Shown: positions 1-13,624 of the stretch, one piece after another
Layout of the letters: each line of letters begins with the position of its first letter
Position numbering within the stretch: the stretch's first letter is position 1
NCBI GenBank assembly: GCA_033032175.1
Contig: CM065313.1
Span: 16,469,327 to 16,533,326, forward strand
From: Saturnia japonica
Taxonomy: Eukaryota; Arthropoda; Insecta; Lepidoptera; Saturniidae
Length of the DNA stretch: 64,000 nucleotides
Reading direction: 5' to 3'
Made by a program: the position numbers and the translations under genes
The notes under the pieces: generated by a model
Seen by the model: only the letters and a program-made list of their open reading frames with translations
Told to the model about the DNA's origin: nothing
The model's database searches: none

Positions 1-884
1 GGATTTAATTCTCCTCTGGAATTGTCGACATTACAGAGACTTAAATTTTTATGTATCATTCGTATATTTATGCGAAGTCGATAGTGTTGAGAGGAAATTT
101 ACGAAAGCTTTATTAGGCTACTCTCGTATCTTCATCTCCCATGACATTGGTACCGAGAGGGTCGTAAACCTTAATGACCGACATCGTCTTTCCACCCTCG
201 TTTCCATAAAACAATAAGGACACGGACGGACACGGTTGTACAGCCCGTAAATTCTTAGTGTGTATCTGGAATTAATGGATTTTTATACAAATTTAACAGT
301 TTCTTTTGTTTATTAAGTAATAACTCAAACTAATTAAGTATAGTGAAAATATGTATATTTTAAATTTAACTGGAAATGCATTTAGTTGACATTTCAATAT
401 TTCATAATATTAATTTACGTACGACAACGCAGCTTCAAATCGCCGTTGATATTTCATCACATATTCTTTTATTATGTGAATTGAACGAATAAAAGCTTGG
501 ATATGTATTGTTGCAATTGAAATGCGTTCTATACTCGTATAGCTAGAAATTAAACACTCGAATGTTTGTTGGGGAAACTTGGTCCGATTTCAGCTCGATT
601 GGTGAAATAAATTATTCAGAGAACATCGTAGCCGGGGACATTATTCATTTGCGAGATTATTGGGTCACGCGCCTCATTGTTCCGTTCTCCTTTGATGTTG
701 ATTCCGAGTGATTGCTAGACAACGGGAGGAAGATTTGATGTATTATTGTGTCTCCGCTCCACAATTTGATTAGAACTTAGTTATTAATCAAACAATAATT
801 ATATTTAGGTACATTATAAAATCAGACTGGTGCTTATAAAGCGTAGTATATATAACAAACCAGCAATCCAGCAATACCAGCATC
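1..884. other. AT-rich presumed intron or 5' flank
   Basis: No gene, RNA or repeat could be supported. The stretch is assigned to the ADAM10 gene region only because its next exon, at 31398, needs an upstream exon that was not found. Confidence 0.5.
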
Positions 885-1600
885 TGTATATTCGTGTATC
901 TGTCTGTATGTTTGTTTGTGGCATCGTAGGTCCCAACAGCTTAACCAATTTTGATTAAGTTTTCTTTTGTCTGAAATGTGACTTGATCGAAAATATTCTT
1001 ACCTACGATTCACGAAAATGTGTTGTCGTTTGAGAATTACTAGTTCTTTTTTTATTTGATAAATAGATAGATTTGTGCGTCTTCTACCAGCTCTGATAGA
1101 GTTCAAATTTGGTTTTCTGATATTTTCATTATATTATAAAAACATGGCAACCTTGACCTGATGCTGCATTAACATCTGCAGGATATCTGGACTCTGCAGG
1201 ATACGTAACTCCTCACCAACTTACAGCAGAGATATCGTGATTGGGTTCATTGGAATGGTCACATAGATTAATAGATTAATGTTTAGTTTTTGCTGGCGTT
1301 TTAACTAGGTACCGTCGACGTACTATTAAAATGCGTCAATCAAAACTACGCCGACTCGGCGTAATCGAGTCACTGTCATACCGACAATACTGTCACGTTG
1401 ATATGCTTCATTTGAAGTAGTCACTACCTTATTACACACTATGATAATAAGTTGGCGTATTCTAGGAGCTATCGTTTGTAGGTAGCGCGGCATCTAGTTA
1501 AAGCGCACAAAGGAAACCAATCATTAATCTATGGGTCTCAATGAATAGGTTACTTGTGTCTTTTTTTCAATTTACCTTGTTTTTGATGCTTAAAAATGAA
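885..1600 (+). repeat. Dispersed repeat family A, copy 1 (split by MITE)
   Basis: It shares gtggcatcgta, ccttgacctgat, ctgcaggata, taactcctcacc, cagcagagatatcg and tgaataggttact with the copy at 57740-58085. The 1262-1533 MITE interrupts it. It has no open frame and looks like a non-autonomous retroelement or SINE body. Confidence 0.75.
1262..1533. mobile_element. MITE with about 45-bp imperfect inverted repeats
   Basis: The 272-bp piece begins catagattaat and ends with the complement attaatctatg. The arms stay alignable inward (ttttaactaggtaccg against the complement of cggcatctagttaaa). The flanks share ggtc (1257-1260 and 1534-1537), a likely target duplication. The same host repeat near 57740-58085 lacks the insert (tggtatcaatgaataggtta), giving an empty-site reference. 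It has no coding capacity. Confidence 0.8.
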
Positions 1601-2344
1601 ATATCTTCTATTTTTTATATGGCTTAACTGTTTCCATATTAACAATAGTTATTCAAAATTAAATAATTATCTGAAATATATCTTACATATATAGTATAAG
1701 TGTTAATGTACACGTAACTTTATATCAATGATTTTTTTAAGAATCAAATCAATAATTACAGAGATTACTTCCCACAAAAACATATTCACGAAACCTCTTT
1801 ATAATTTTACTGTAGATCATTTGTTCATACGATACTCATTCCATTTTACTGCCAAGATTCGATTTTTATTCGTGTGTTAAGGTGAAGATAGACTTGCTAT
1901 TAAAGCATGCTTATGAACATAATTTTTAATATCATACTCTTCAACTGCTTATATATGCCTGCTCGATAGTAGTTAAGCCGCTAGGTACCTAAGCAGTTGC
2001 TCAATAATAGCATGCTTTTGAGCAACTTACTAGCACGTTTTTCTACACATGTACTTTGTAAAAGTTTGACGTAGAACATCAGCTTGTAGTTTTAACAGTT
2101 TTTTTTAACGTTATATAAACCAGATTAATGCGGGTATATTTTCTATCGCAAATTCCCTGGTTGACCGCAGGTGCGGTAGCGGTATGGTTCGCGGTGCTGT
2201 CCAATAAATAACCGAGGGCACCGTCTGCCGCTGTTTTCATGATCAGACTAATCTATACAGACGTGATATAGGTGCCTAGTTGAATATCTTCGCAACAAAT
2301 TCCGTTTTTATGCGCGAGATGTAGTTATGTTTTGTTTCTATTAC

Positions 2345-2640
2345 TACCTGACTGCGGAAAAGGAGAGTTACGTTTTTCGAGCGTATGTATGTATGTTTCT
2401 TTGGCACGCTCTGTAGCCTAAACGGCTAGATGGATTTTAGTATACGAGGTGTCTTTAGATTTGTCTTGGTTGTGGGAGTGATATAGTCTGTATAATATTG
2501 CAGTTCAACGTCTAGGAATCAAATAGAAAGCAAAAATATAAAAAAAAATTTTTTTAGTCAAGTGCTATTGTTGCAGTCGGGATTTTTGATTCCTATTTAA
2601 TGATTTGATTGGTTTCTAGGTACATTTTATAACTTCGCGA
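2345..2640 (+). repeat. Dispersed repeat family B, copy 1
   Basis: It shares tttttcgagcgtatgtat, ctttggcacgctctgtag, taaacggct, gatggattttag and cgaggtgtc with copies at 28945-29150 and 29672-29850. No coding frame was seen. Confidence 0.75.
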
Positions 2641-2754
2641 CGTAACTTTGTAAAAATTTTTTATTATTATTCATTGTTGTAGATGATGTTAGATGTAGAT
2701 TTAATATCAAAATGTTTTATATAAGCATTTGCTGGGTAGTTTGACTCACGATAA

Positions 2755-2945
2755 TTGTGTTCGACTGGATCGCGACCACCGTACACGAGGAGTTACATTC
2801 GCCATAGTGGTATGAAGGAGGCACGCGATCCGGTATCAGCAGGTGTATCTACAGATGCTGATAGAATTACCTATCTCTCAGTGGTTACCGGAAGTTTATA
2901 ATTGTGTTCACCACCAGGCAAACTGCAGTCACTATGTTTTGCTAT
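2755..2945 (+). repeat. Dispersed repeat family H, copy
   Basis: It begins gactggatcgcgaccaccgt and ends caggcaaactgcagtcacta. Related pieces lie at 7980-8165, 51160-51345 and 62390-62550. Shorter relatives, recognised by the gcgaccacca core, occur near 31050, 37480, 43115 and 48255. Confidence 0.6.
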
Positions 2946-3521
2946 TGTAAAAAAATATCATATAATAATTTTGAATATCAAAATCAATATATTATTATCA
3001 TAAATTCCATCTAGTTCGATTACACCCGATCTGATAAAAACAGGGTCGAAACTCAATCTTGAATTTTTTTTTAAATTACTATTTCAAAAACAAGAATCTA
3101 TTTAGTATTGATAATAAATTAAGTTTATTTTAATGAAGTTTATTTTTGTTAAGTATAATATTAAGGTTTTTATGCAAAGACATTAATTTACGGAATTTTC
3201 GCTAGTTGTAGAATATTTCTTTAGTGTCTTTTGTGCATCCACTTATTGAAAGACTCATGTATAGAGTCGCAGGTATCTTTTACTATTTATGTTTTTTTTT
3301 TTTAATAGCATTCTATCATTTGTTACAACCAATTTACATATACCGACGGTGCCTCTACGGGCCTTAAGCTGACATTTGAGGTTACCAAACGACGCCATTG
3401 TGTTAGCCTTTATTTTCTACCCTACTCAAGGATTATTTAACCTGTGATCACTGATCACATATATTTTTATACTATCTCTGCCCTATGGTTTCACCAGTGT
3501 TAAGTTTATTCGGCCATCACT

Positions 3522-4105
3522 CGACCGGTGCTGCCGCCAACGCACCCGTATAGTGTAGCCTATAGTTGTACTCGTGTACAGCCCACCAGATAGCTCGACG
3601 TTCATGGATCCTGAGGGTTGTAAACACAAATTATATAACCTTCGTCAATAAATAAGCTATAAAATTCAAAAAACATGTGTGCAGTTCACAGCGATAGAAA
3701 TGAAACCTTCTCCAAGCCCGGTGAAGCTGTCAAAGCCTGTAATGGCTCCAGGGCCTTTAAGGCTAACAATGTAGTCAGTGCGGAAAAAAATTAAACCTTC
3801 AGAAAACATAAATATTCGCATAAACGATATACGTGAACAATACACCATGCTGGCTATGACGCCTTTTCACAAGGCTTCGTAATACGCCGGCGCACACACA
3901 TGTACTAAAAGGCTAAATCCTGTAGATTTATGTGTTTGTCTCTTTATAATGTCGCCTTTTCGTTTCATCGCGTTTGAAGTCACGACGGTACTAAAATAGT
4001 TTTTACTTCAAAAAGATTTTTTCTAATATGAATGGTAGTTCCAGAGATTGTTGCGATCAAACAAACAAACAATCTCTTCTGCTTTATAATATTAAAGTAT
4101 AGATT
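3522..4105 (+). repeat. Dispersed repeat family F, copy with about 330-bp internal insert
   Basis: The ends match the uninterrupted copy at 34165-34457: ctgccgccaacg, gacgttcatgg, aataagctataaaa, then tagttccagagatt, caaacaaacaaacaatctct and a tataatatt...tatagat end. Between about 3675 and 4010 it contains foreign sequence that includes the family G module (cccggtgaagctgtcaaagc). The tail style is that of lepidopteran SINE/RTE elements (inference). Confidence 0.75.
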
Positions 4106-7100
4106 ACTCTTTTACCCAGCAATCCTGATTGATAATATAAGTAAACCTGGCAAAGTACAAAGCAACCCTTAAAGAACACTAAAATGTTTACTTTTCGTAT
4201 AGCTGTTGCCATCCGAATACATACGTACGTGCCTGAATTCGAAAATCTTCAGCGCTGACAAATTTAATCCACCCCTTAAGTGTAAATAAAACATTTACTG
4301 GTACAAAAACATGCGGCGTTTCATTCTGTCGTAACGCCATTGTTTGTTATAATAAAAATGTCATGTAAAAATACTTTTTTACAGTGAACATATTTGAGTG
4401 TGTAAACTTGTAATATTAGCGTATATAAAAATGAAACAAGAATTGTGTTTTCGGTTTGCATACGCAGTTTGTATTATTATTACTATTCGGGCGTTATTTT
4501 AATTTTTTCATTTTGGCTTTCTGCCTATTTAGGCAATTTTGCCAATGTCAAGTATGACAAATACACGTCATAGAATTTAGTTGACAAAAGTTCGGTGTAC
4601 GTACTGTAGAATAATCTGTGAGAATAATCCATAAAAAGAATACATTGACACAATATAAAACATTCACAAATTTATATATAATAGGGCGTTATTAATGATA
4701 CAATATTTACCTATAACATATGTGATTACGTGATGCGTCCTTGAAGTTTCAGTCGTAATTCTCATTCATTTATCGAATCGCCGCCTAAGAAATTTCACTT
4801 CATATTGTCGAAGGAAATATTTTTGCATATTTACCGCGTATACAAAGTTCTTTTTGGAGACAGCCGGACGAAGAAAAATCATATGTACAACTCGAGAGTC
4901 TCATAAACCTGTTTACATATTTTTACTTTGGTTTTATTGCCACGAGATGCTTACCGTTATGAATACAATATAGTAAGGTTACAACTAGGAGTACATAGTA
5001 TAAGATAATAATCAAAACAAAGTAGTAGTTCATTATAAATATCTCTATAAGAATGTTACTTTGATTTTATCAATGCAATATGTGATTTATATGAAATCAT
5101 TAGGGCAATGAATGCACGGTCCGACGAGATTCTGATCTACACGTTATCCAAAACGTGTATTAAGTTACTGATAAGTCAGAATTTATCGTCAACCGACTAA
5201 ATGTAGTATGGATTTAGTGATTAAATATTCATTTATTCGGGTACATCAAAGAAGATGAACCAATGATATGCTGAGGATTCCTCTCGCGATGGATATTGTG
5301 AGATGAATAATTTAGAAGGTTGTAATAACTAAGAATATATTTTTGATAGTAACCGTTTGAGAAGAATTAGACAGAAATCTATAAAATTGAACCCTGCATG
5401 CAAGCTTATGACTAGACTAAGACACTGTACTAACATTGTTAAAAAATTAGTAGGTCATAGCAAGCTTAAAAGATAATTTTGCAAATAGCACTTAATAATT
5501 CCTTAGATTGTTCGTGAGGGCAATGGTTAATTAAGTAACGGTTATTTCTAACGCTACATACATTGCAAACTTCCAATCCGCAGCAGACAATGTTGCTACA
5601 AGGTAATTGGATAGACATTCGAGCGTCCATCCTTGACAGTTCAATAATCCATAAGGCCAATGTACGCAGAGCGTGATAAGTGTTGGTTCAATATCTTTTT
5701 TGTACATGAGTCTTCGATTGTATTGCTTACATTAGCAATAAATTCGTTATAATTTACTAAATAGTACCTACAACAAAATTGCTGTAAGTCGTAGACTCCC
5801 AAATAGGAAAACGTTTAAAAAGGCGCTTTCTAAATAAGTAATTAACACTGAGAAGAGAATAAAAGTAATTAATCAAACAATTTCCTAATTACTATTAAGT
5901 TACGTATTTGTAAAATTATAAAGTGCATTATAATGCTTTGCTGAAATTCTTTCAAAGTTAGAAAAAGATTATTTAACACATATTAACAACTCTAAAATAG
6001 AAGATGAAGTGCAAATACCTTTTGTTGAATTTGACGAGTTGCATTACAGAAATGTATTATTTGGCTATAGATGCATTGAAACTTGGAGAGAGTAGTTCTA
6101 AGTTAGTCATATTTTTTTACAATCGACGTAACCTTTAATCCTTGTCATGATTAACATTTTGAAACATTCTTATTATGCAGAATTTGATGTCTACAGTATT
6201 ATTGTTAAAAATGAAATAATAAACAAATAGGTATGAAACGGTTTCAACTAAGTCATTGGGTCGCAGTTAGAAGTACCCTTTTCGACGTCATTTACATTCA
6301 GACCAAGTATTCGCCTCAAAAGATTGACTATGCAGTAAAAGTGTCTATAGTACTCCCTCAGGGACCTCTCCCTTTAGACTTGCCTCGTAAGTTTCAATTT
6401 AAAAAGTTTCCTTTTTGCTTTAGTTCTGTACACATCTTTTTTAATACGTCTATATTGTAATTTACTAATATCATTTTGTTATTAGTTCGTATTGTGTTCA
6501 ATATTGAATAATTGAGAATTATGTTTTATTAACTTTTGTTTTTTATATTTTAATTGTTAAAGAACTTTTAAATTTACTAAATTTAACTTTGATTTTCAAT
6601 TATTTATGTAGATGTTGTGAAGAGTATATATAATAATTAAAAAAAAAAAGTTCATTATTTGTAATGAATCCATTTTAAATATGAGTGTAAAGTTTTCGTA
6701 ATAATATGATTTAATTAATAAATATGAGCATTCTTCAATAACAGTTTTAATAAATTACATTTAGGAATTTACATCTATCATCGATTGAACAATAAATGAA
6801 AAGAAATTCTTTGTAAATACAAATAATATGGAATAGAGAATCTATTAGAATAACTATGCTAACACATAAAAAAACTATAATTTATAACGACGTCCCATAT
6901 ACACAACATTCATACGTGTACACCACAGAACAGTCTGAAACCTTGTTTTACTGATCTATGGCGTACACTTAATCACAAACACACACACATATATTTTCTT
7001 TTTTATTATTTATAGCATTAGAATCAAGAAACAGCAACAGCAGTCTATCATAGTAATAATACAAATGAAATCTGTTGAGACAAAAACTGAACCTTGTGGC

Positions 7101-7979
7101 TGAAACTGTAGAAAATAATACGCGGGGTCTAAGTTTTGTAATTATCCATCTTAAACATATATTCTGCTAATATTGCATCGGAAATAATTGTTCTTTGCGT
7201 GAAATATGCCTTACACTTTTTAGAAGCGTCTTTGTTCTTCCAGTTATAGGATGTTTTAAAAAAACTGAGACGTACTTACGTAACTCATTTTACATACATA
7301 TTTTTAATAATTAAGCCCTTATCTCATCGAAGGTGTCAATTTGTGCCCATGTCTTACCGAAGGTACGAAACAGGCTAATGATACACCTTGAAACATATTT
7401 TAAAAGCATTTATGTAACTAGACCTCATAACCCAGTGCACGACACATAACATCTAGTGCGTGAACAGCGTAAATGACGATTTTGATCTCGTTGAACATTA
7501 TATGCACATTGTTTATATGCACCTTAGTTTCAAGTAAATAGAGGTGGATTTCGCTTGTCTAAAAATGACATAAAATTTCGACTATTGCTAAACGTAACAA
7601 ACACACATTGAATTCGGTATTTGACGCCGGTTTTGTGTACCGCGCGGTTTGAGAATACTAATTTTCCTTTTATCGCAAATTGCGTGTTTTCGTTATTTAC
7701 AAACTTGAGGTGCTATATTGAACACATCACTCGATTGGATTTAACAATCCAATACTATTAATTCTAAAAAGTAATAATCCAATACAAATGAGTCAGTAAA
7801 CAATAAATAATCTATAAACAATAAAACCACCATACACGATGTGTAACAGCACCGGTCATGGAGGCATGCTAGGCGTATTACGTTGTAATCAAGTGGAGCG
7901 GCAAGGGTACAAAAATTCTGATAATCCCCTAACACTTTTACTTTTGTGTAATGTTATAATCACTCGCCAGTTTTGGTGA
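4106..7979. other. AT-rich presumed intron, nothing recognised
   Basis: Only short chance open frames are present, the longest about 75 codons. None shows a signal peptide plus donor that would fit the missing first exon. Confidence 0.5.
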
Positions 7980-8165
7980 GGTAAGGGTCCGGATACTTTG
8001 ATTCCACCAGATTCATAGTTTTCAGCATTTCGGTTTCTTAGACATGACTGCAACGACCGTCGACGGATTTACTGCTCTTTTGCGTGTCGCCGTTGTTTTT
8101 GGATTTTTGATTTGATGACTCTGCTTGCCAACAGGCACACTGTAGTCACTTTATCGTTCCACTAA
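7980..8165 (+). repeat. Dispersed repeat family H, copy
   Basis: It shares tcgccgttgtttttggattt, caggcacactgtagtcact and the trailing cgtt/cgtgctac-aaat end with the 51160-51345 copy. Confidence 0.6.
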
Positions 8166-8349
8166 ATTAAAAAAAAATACCTGTCAACTTTGGCTCTTTA
8201 ACTGGTCATTCGGAAATAGAATGTAAAACGTCGCGCGTAAAAGTATCGAAGACTACCTACGAAGTAGGATACCCTCGGGCCGGACTAATAGAGAAAAAAG
8301 TTATTCAAATGCGTACAGTACAGTACAGTACTAGTTCAGCCAAAACTCT

Positions 8350-8805
8350 CCATCATGCCGCCGCCAATGCCGGGTGCATTGATTAGGATTAGCCCATCGT
8401 TTTACCCACTCCCTGTATTTGCTTACAGTTTACCAGATTGCTTGACGTTCATGGTTACTGCTCCGCTCCTCAGATCGCGACTTCTTTGCAATCGCGGCAA
8501 CAGCCCAAGCCGAGGTCCGGCCACTTTGGCACCCTTGCGCGCATGTTGCCCGCGCTTTTGCGGCTGGCCCCCTAACCATGGTAAAGCTGTAAAAGCCATC
8601 AACATCTCTAGTTTTAGGGCGAACAGTGTAGTCAGTCCTAAAAAAAGCTCCGCTCCTAATGGTCTGTGTTTTATATAACTTTATTTATATGGTCTATAAC
8701 CCTCCAGAACAAAAAGGAAAAATAATTTTTCAAATTCCAGAGTTTAGCGCGTTCAAACAAACAAACAATCTCTTGAGCTTATTAATATTAACATACCCGC
8801 TGTCC
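8350..8805 (+). repeat. Dispersed repeat family F, copy with internal insert
   Basis: It has ccgccgccaatgcc, cttgacgttcatggttact and gctccgctcctcag, then extra sequence containing a family G module (gtaaagctgtaaaagcc, gtgtagtcagtcctaaaa), then ttccagagtttagcgcgttc and caaacaaacaaacaatctct. It is moderately GC-rich, so long overlapping open frames occur by chance on both strands. Confidence 0.7.
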
Positions 8806-11028
8806 CTGCGACATCGTCTGCATGGAATTTCGTCTATGAAAAATAGCTATAAAAAAACCTAGGTGTACCGAAATTCAATCTTGCCGATTTAACCGTGTTT
8901 TGTGGTTTGTGAGTGACTCGGATTATTAGATAATCAATAAAACCTGATCGTTTGTTAAACTCTCAGCTACATGATGAATGTAAAAATCTATATCTTATAA
9001 TAATCTGATAATATATCGACCTGTCATTTTCAACTTACTTATTAATTTTACTCTGGCATTAACGGAATCCATTGGCCGTGTTTCGAACAGTCCCTACATT
9101 TTCGGTAACATTCCAACCAATGAATTCTGAAATCGGTATTCAGAACTGAGATATAGTGGATAATTCATCAACGTGTTTTAAATTCGCTGTTTGTCCAGGA
9201 GAATAAATCTGAATGCGCGGGCCGACAGTCACATTGTAGCAAACAATCGGCAATGACGTAACGTTCGTGTACGATTGTTGAAACAAATTGGTAACGATCA
9301 TAACATTATTCGATTAGAAACTGCATAAGTTACATGCGGTACTATTAAAGCTGAAATAATATGATCTACCTACTTTTACAATTCTGTATATTTATTTTGT
9401 AATGAATTTCAATTAATATATTTTTTTGGCGTGGCTTACGTTGATATTTTTTATTGAATCTGTAATATTTACAAATTATTAGCTGACAAAACTGCAGCTA
9501 CCAACTATTCTAGTAAAAAAGCAAAGACATAATTATGTGGAAGTAAATTGTGAGAAACCATTTATAGTGACTTAATTCTTATCCTCGGGTTAAATTTAAG
9601 TTGCTTGTTGGTTTATGTTACATATAAAGTAGATTAATTGAAGGTAGTGAAACAAGTTCCTATTTTTATTTATTTTAAGCTATTTGAAAAGCCAGAGTAG
9701 GGTGTAATTCTACTAGTATTTCAAGAGAATCAAAGATATTAATAACAATTGTTGCACCAAATTACCACCAGCTGTATGAGAAAAAGCGCATGTACTGTAA
9801 GTAAACTTTTTATGCCCACGTCGGTGTCAATGTCGGTGAGTTTTACCCCAAATTGTTTCTGAGAATAAATAACGTTCCTTATCTTTGCGCTTTCCTTTCT
9901 GTTTATGTCTTTTTATTTTGACTTTACATTGTAAGCCAGTTTGCAATATGTCACCGCGAAATTCCTTTATAAAGATTTCATCTCTTCTTTTATATAATAT
10001 TTTTCGCGTATAATTTTATGTTTCTATTACATTTCCGAGATTAGAAACGCTTGGTTCACGTCTCAAATCCCGATGGAGGAAAGTTAAATTGACTTGTCCC
10101 GGCCTTGTTATGATGGTGTAGGTCGATCACCTGTTCCCTGAACTTAGTTGACGAGTGAACGAACATTACGGACGCTGGAATTTGCATAAACAAATGGAGG
10201 TATTCAAGTATGTGCTTAACAATATTAGTATAAATGATTGATCACAACGTTTATGTCACCTATTTTGCAGCCTTGATAGTAATTAATTAATTAATAATTA
10301 ACAGTTTTGGAAACCATTAAGCAATTTTTGTTTTTTATTTCTAGTAGTGAAAAAAGTCGGAATTATTATAGATATATCGGCGTTTGAAATTAACAATATT
10401 TCACAGTTTAGCATGGCAATCGGGAAGAAACCTTTGTCCAGTCGTAGTAATCCATTAGCTGATAGATAATATTATTACAAAATTCTTTGGTATTTTTTTT
10501 ACAACCATGTTTTTATATCTATCATGTTACTTTGATATAAGTACAACTTCACTTAAATTGATAACAATATAGAAAATGAGATTTAAAAGCAATGTAGCAG
10601 TAGATAGATATCTGTAGGGTTGAATGAAAAAACAACAGATGTTTACGTCACCACCCTCGGCGGGACCGAGCAGCCGTGCATGGCTCGAATTTATAAAATA
10701 ATCAATTCATTTATTATACTACACAATACTTCGTTCCATTTCAGTGGATGCCCCACGGATTCTTTTCAAAAGAATTGCTTTTTTTTTTTATGTTGTTGCC
10801 TTTAGTAAAAACTTTCCAATAAAACTAAGGTAGAAAGAATTTCTAAAGATTTTTTAAATAACCACAATCGTCATTATATATCATTTTTTTTTAATAAACC
10901 TTAACCTAAACACGTTGGTAGGGGCATACCAATCGTTGAACAATAGATCAGACAAGTTTTTTTATTACATTTAAAAAGCCTTTTCTGGATGTTTAATATC
11001 AATTTAAGTTAACATAGGGTTATAAAAT
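8806..11028. other. AT-rich presumed intron, nothing recognised
   Basis: A small GC patch (10640-10690, ccaccctcggcgggaccgag) stands out, but no function could be read. A possible eroded repeat tail lies near 10380. Confidence 0.4.
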
Positions 11029-11305
11029 TGAGAGGATGAATGAAAGAAGAATGACTAAACAAATCTATAATGCGATTGTGAAAGGAATCGTTGGAAGAGG
11101 AAGGCCTAGACGAACATTTATCGATCAAATCGGAGACGTTCTGAATAAAGGTAAGGTCAAGAGTACTCTAAACCGACGAGCATGCATGTAAAGATTAATG
11201 AATGTCGAAGAAGCGAAAGAGTTATGCCAGGATCGTAGCAGGTGGAAGGACCTGGTCTCTGCCTACCCCGTTGGGAAATAGGCGTGATTTATGTATGTAT
11301 AAAAT
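11029..11305 (+). pseudogene. LINE 3' fragment (RTE-like C-terminal region)
   Basis: The frame reads [20 protein letters not shown], then [20 protein letters not shown], then NRRACM, a TAA where Lys is expected, RLMNVEEAKELCQDRSRWKD and YPVGK. This is the C-terminal tail of a LINE polyprotein often annotated as an endonuclease/reverse-transcriptase relic. It is closely related to the antisense copy at 40790-41410. Assignment to RTE is from motif style only. Confidence 0.75.
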
Positions 11306-13624
11306 TGAATGAATCGACTTCACTTTAACTTGTCTTGTTGAAGTATTGATGTTATTTCATATTTAGTATATCAGTACTTAGGGCAAATAAGGATTGGTAA
11401 GACTGTCTGAAGGTACCGGCACGACCAACTCAATACTGTAAGAATACTTTCGTACGTAAAAGTTGTTATTTGATGATGTATTATCAGTATGTTTGCTGGC
11501 GGTTCTGGACGCGTTTATTGCACAGTAATTATTTTCATCTCGTGGTTTTATTTTTATTCTTATTATTAATAATTCACATACTTAGTTTATTATATTACGA
11601 GGAATGGCATATACTTCCTGTGTACAAAATTTCATTAAATTCGGTTGAAATTAATAAAAAATATTTTTTTATCTTATAATGTCATCACTGTCATACGCGT
11701 ACAAAATTTCATTAAAATTAAGCCGATTTTGAATTAAATCCGGGCATACAGACTGACAACTATATTTTTATGTTATTTTCGCAATCAGTGTCTTATAAAT
11801 GAGATGTCTACTAGGAAATTTGGAAAAAATACATGTACTGACAGAACAACAGATTTATTAATTTAGTTTTTACAAATATAAATCTAAAAAGTAAAAAATA
11901 TAATTAAAGATCTTGAAATTATCCTTAGTTTTAACAGAAAAGGTTTTGTGTAAAACATCACAGACTGTTGAATTATAAGTTCTCAAAATATACATTTTAT
12001 CCCATAATTCGAGCAATCACATTAAAAATAGGGGATGCAAGCTGCAACCGAGCAACCATCCCTCGTCCATGCCAATTATTTTTTTAAGCCACGTTTAATT
12101 GGCTCGAGAGATCCTTTCATAAACCGCCGAGGGTAACAAAAAGCAGGGATGCACCATTCCATTCAACACACAACACAGCACTTCTCTCAAGTTTGAAAGT
12201 TGATTGTTCAACCGTCCGTGTCTGGTATGGTACAGCCCGTATGCAGGGGCAATTCAAAATGGAGCCATTAAAATTGAGAATTCTATGAAATGCATTTTTT
12301 AATGGTTAATTTATTTTAACAAAAATCGTCAGTTACGAAATAGTCCATAGTCGTTGGTTTGCTGGGCGAGATTGGAAGGATTACTGTCACTTTTGCCGAG
12401 TAATCTCTTTTCGCGTCTGGTAACCCGCGCGGTAAAGGACGCCCGATTCAAAAAAGACAGCTTTGGTTAGCTTCGAGGGATCGTTACGCGCACGCGCACC
12501 TCATACCTTCCCGCTTCCCTTTTGTTTTAACCGCCGCACCTCACCCAAGTTTCACGCTAATACATATCACGCAAGTTCTGAGATACCCGGGAAGCAGGAC
12601 ACGAGGAGAAATGGCTCGGTAAGATCAAACCGAAGATTGGTTTTTCCACCACATAGAAAATTAATTGAGAAACAAAGATACGTAGAATGAAAGAACACAA
12701 TATACTACTTAATAAAAAATGATCAACCATTTTATTTTTCAGATGTTTCAGGCAATTCCGTAGTAATTTACGCAGTCGGACCACGGTAAAGAGTTCGGAA
12801 CCTAAGAAATATTTAGTCACCGATAAAACTAATTTTGGATTAATATTTTAATAACTGAGAGCTAGACAATTACACTGCAGACTCATTAATGTAGATAAGT
12901 GTGTAACTTTTTAATATTCGTTATAATCTTATACAATAGTTTGGGTTGTTAAGAAATCCTCTTCCCACATTCGAGAGTAAATAAATAAATAATTTTATAC
13001 TTATTTTTATTTTACTTTAATTTTTATAATATCCTCTCTTTTGGTCATACGTGAACATAATTATGAATATGTGGAGTTTAAACATTTAGCAGTAATCTTC
13101 GTATGATGAGTTCAAACTTATTCTTACCTGTAATCGCTCGATTTATGGCCCTGCATTGCTTGATCAGGGAATGCGGAAGTTACTAACTATTAAATCTCAA
13201 ACGCTACCCTGACGATTCCGGGAATGCAACTGAATTCCAGGTAGAGAGTTTTTAGACTGATAAATACTTTATTTCTAATATAAAGGAAAATTATTGAACA
13301 AAAATCTTTTTTTTTGTTATCCGATGAAAATCCGTTACTCAACAAGGTGTATGTATCACGTACTGGTTATATTGGCTTAGGTGTATCAAGTTTATGATTC
13401 TTTATTTGAAACCCCTTACACGTCACTATTTGTTTTTAAAAAAATATATCAATAAAACTCATGGAATCTCTAATGTTTATAGCATTACCCACATAAATAT
13501 TAACTATGTTATCCATTTCTATAGGAGCCAAGAAAATAAAAGTAATTGGCCCAACATGAACCCAAATAGTAAGTAAGACATAGCAAAAGATTGAAGTCTT
13601 TAGAGGAGACCTTTGTGGAAGGAC
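11306..13624. other. Presumed intron with a GC-richer pocket
   Basis: 12340-12620 is clearly richer in G+C (gcgcacgcgcacctcatacc, aacccgcgcggtaaaggacg) and lacks repeat signatures seen elsewhere in the window. It could be a conserved regulatory block or an old element. A diverged retroelement-like tail lies at 11600-11770 (tgtacaaaatttcattaaat twice). Confidence 0.4.
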
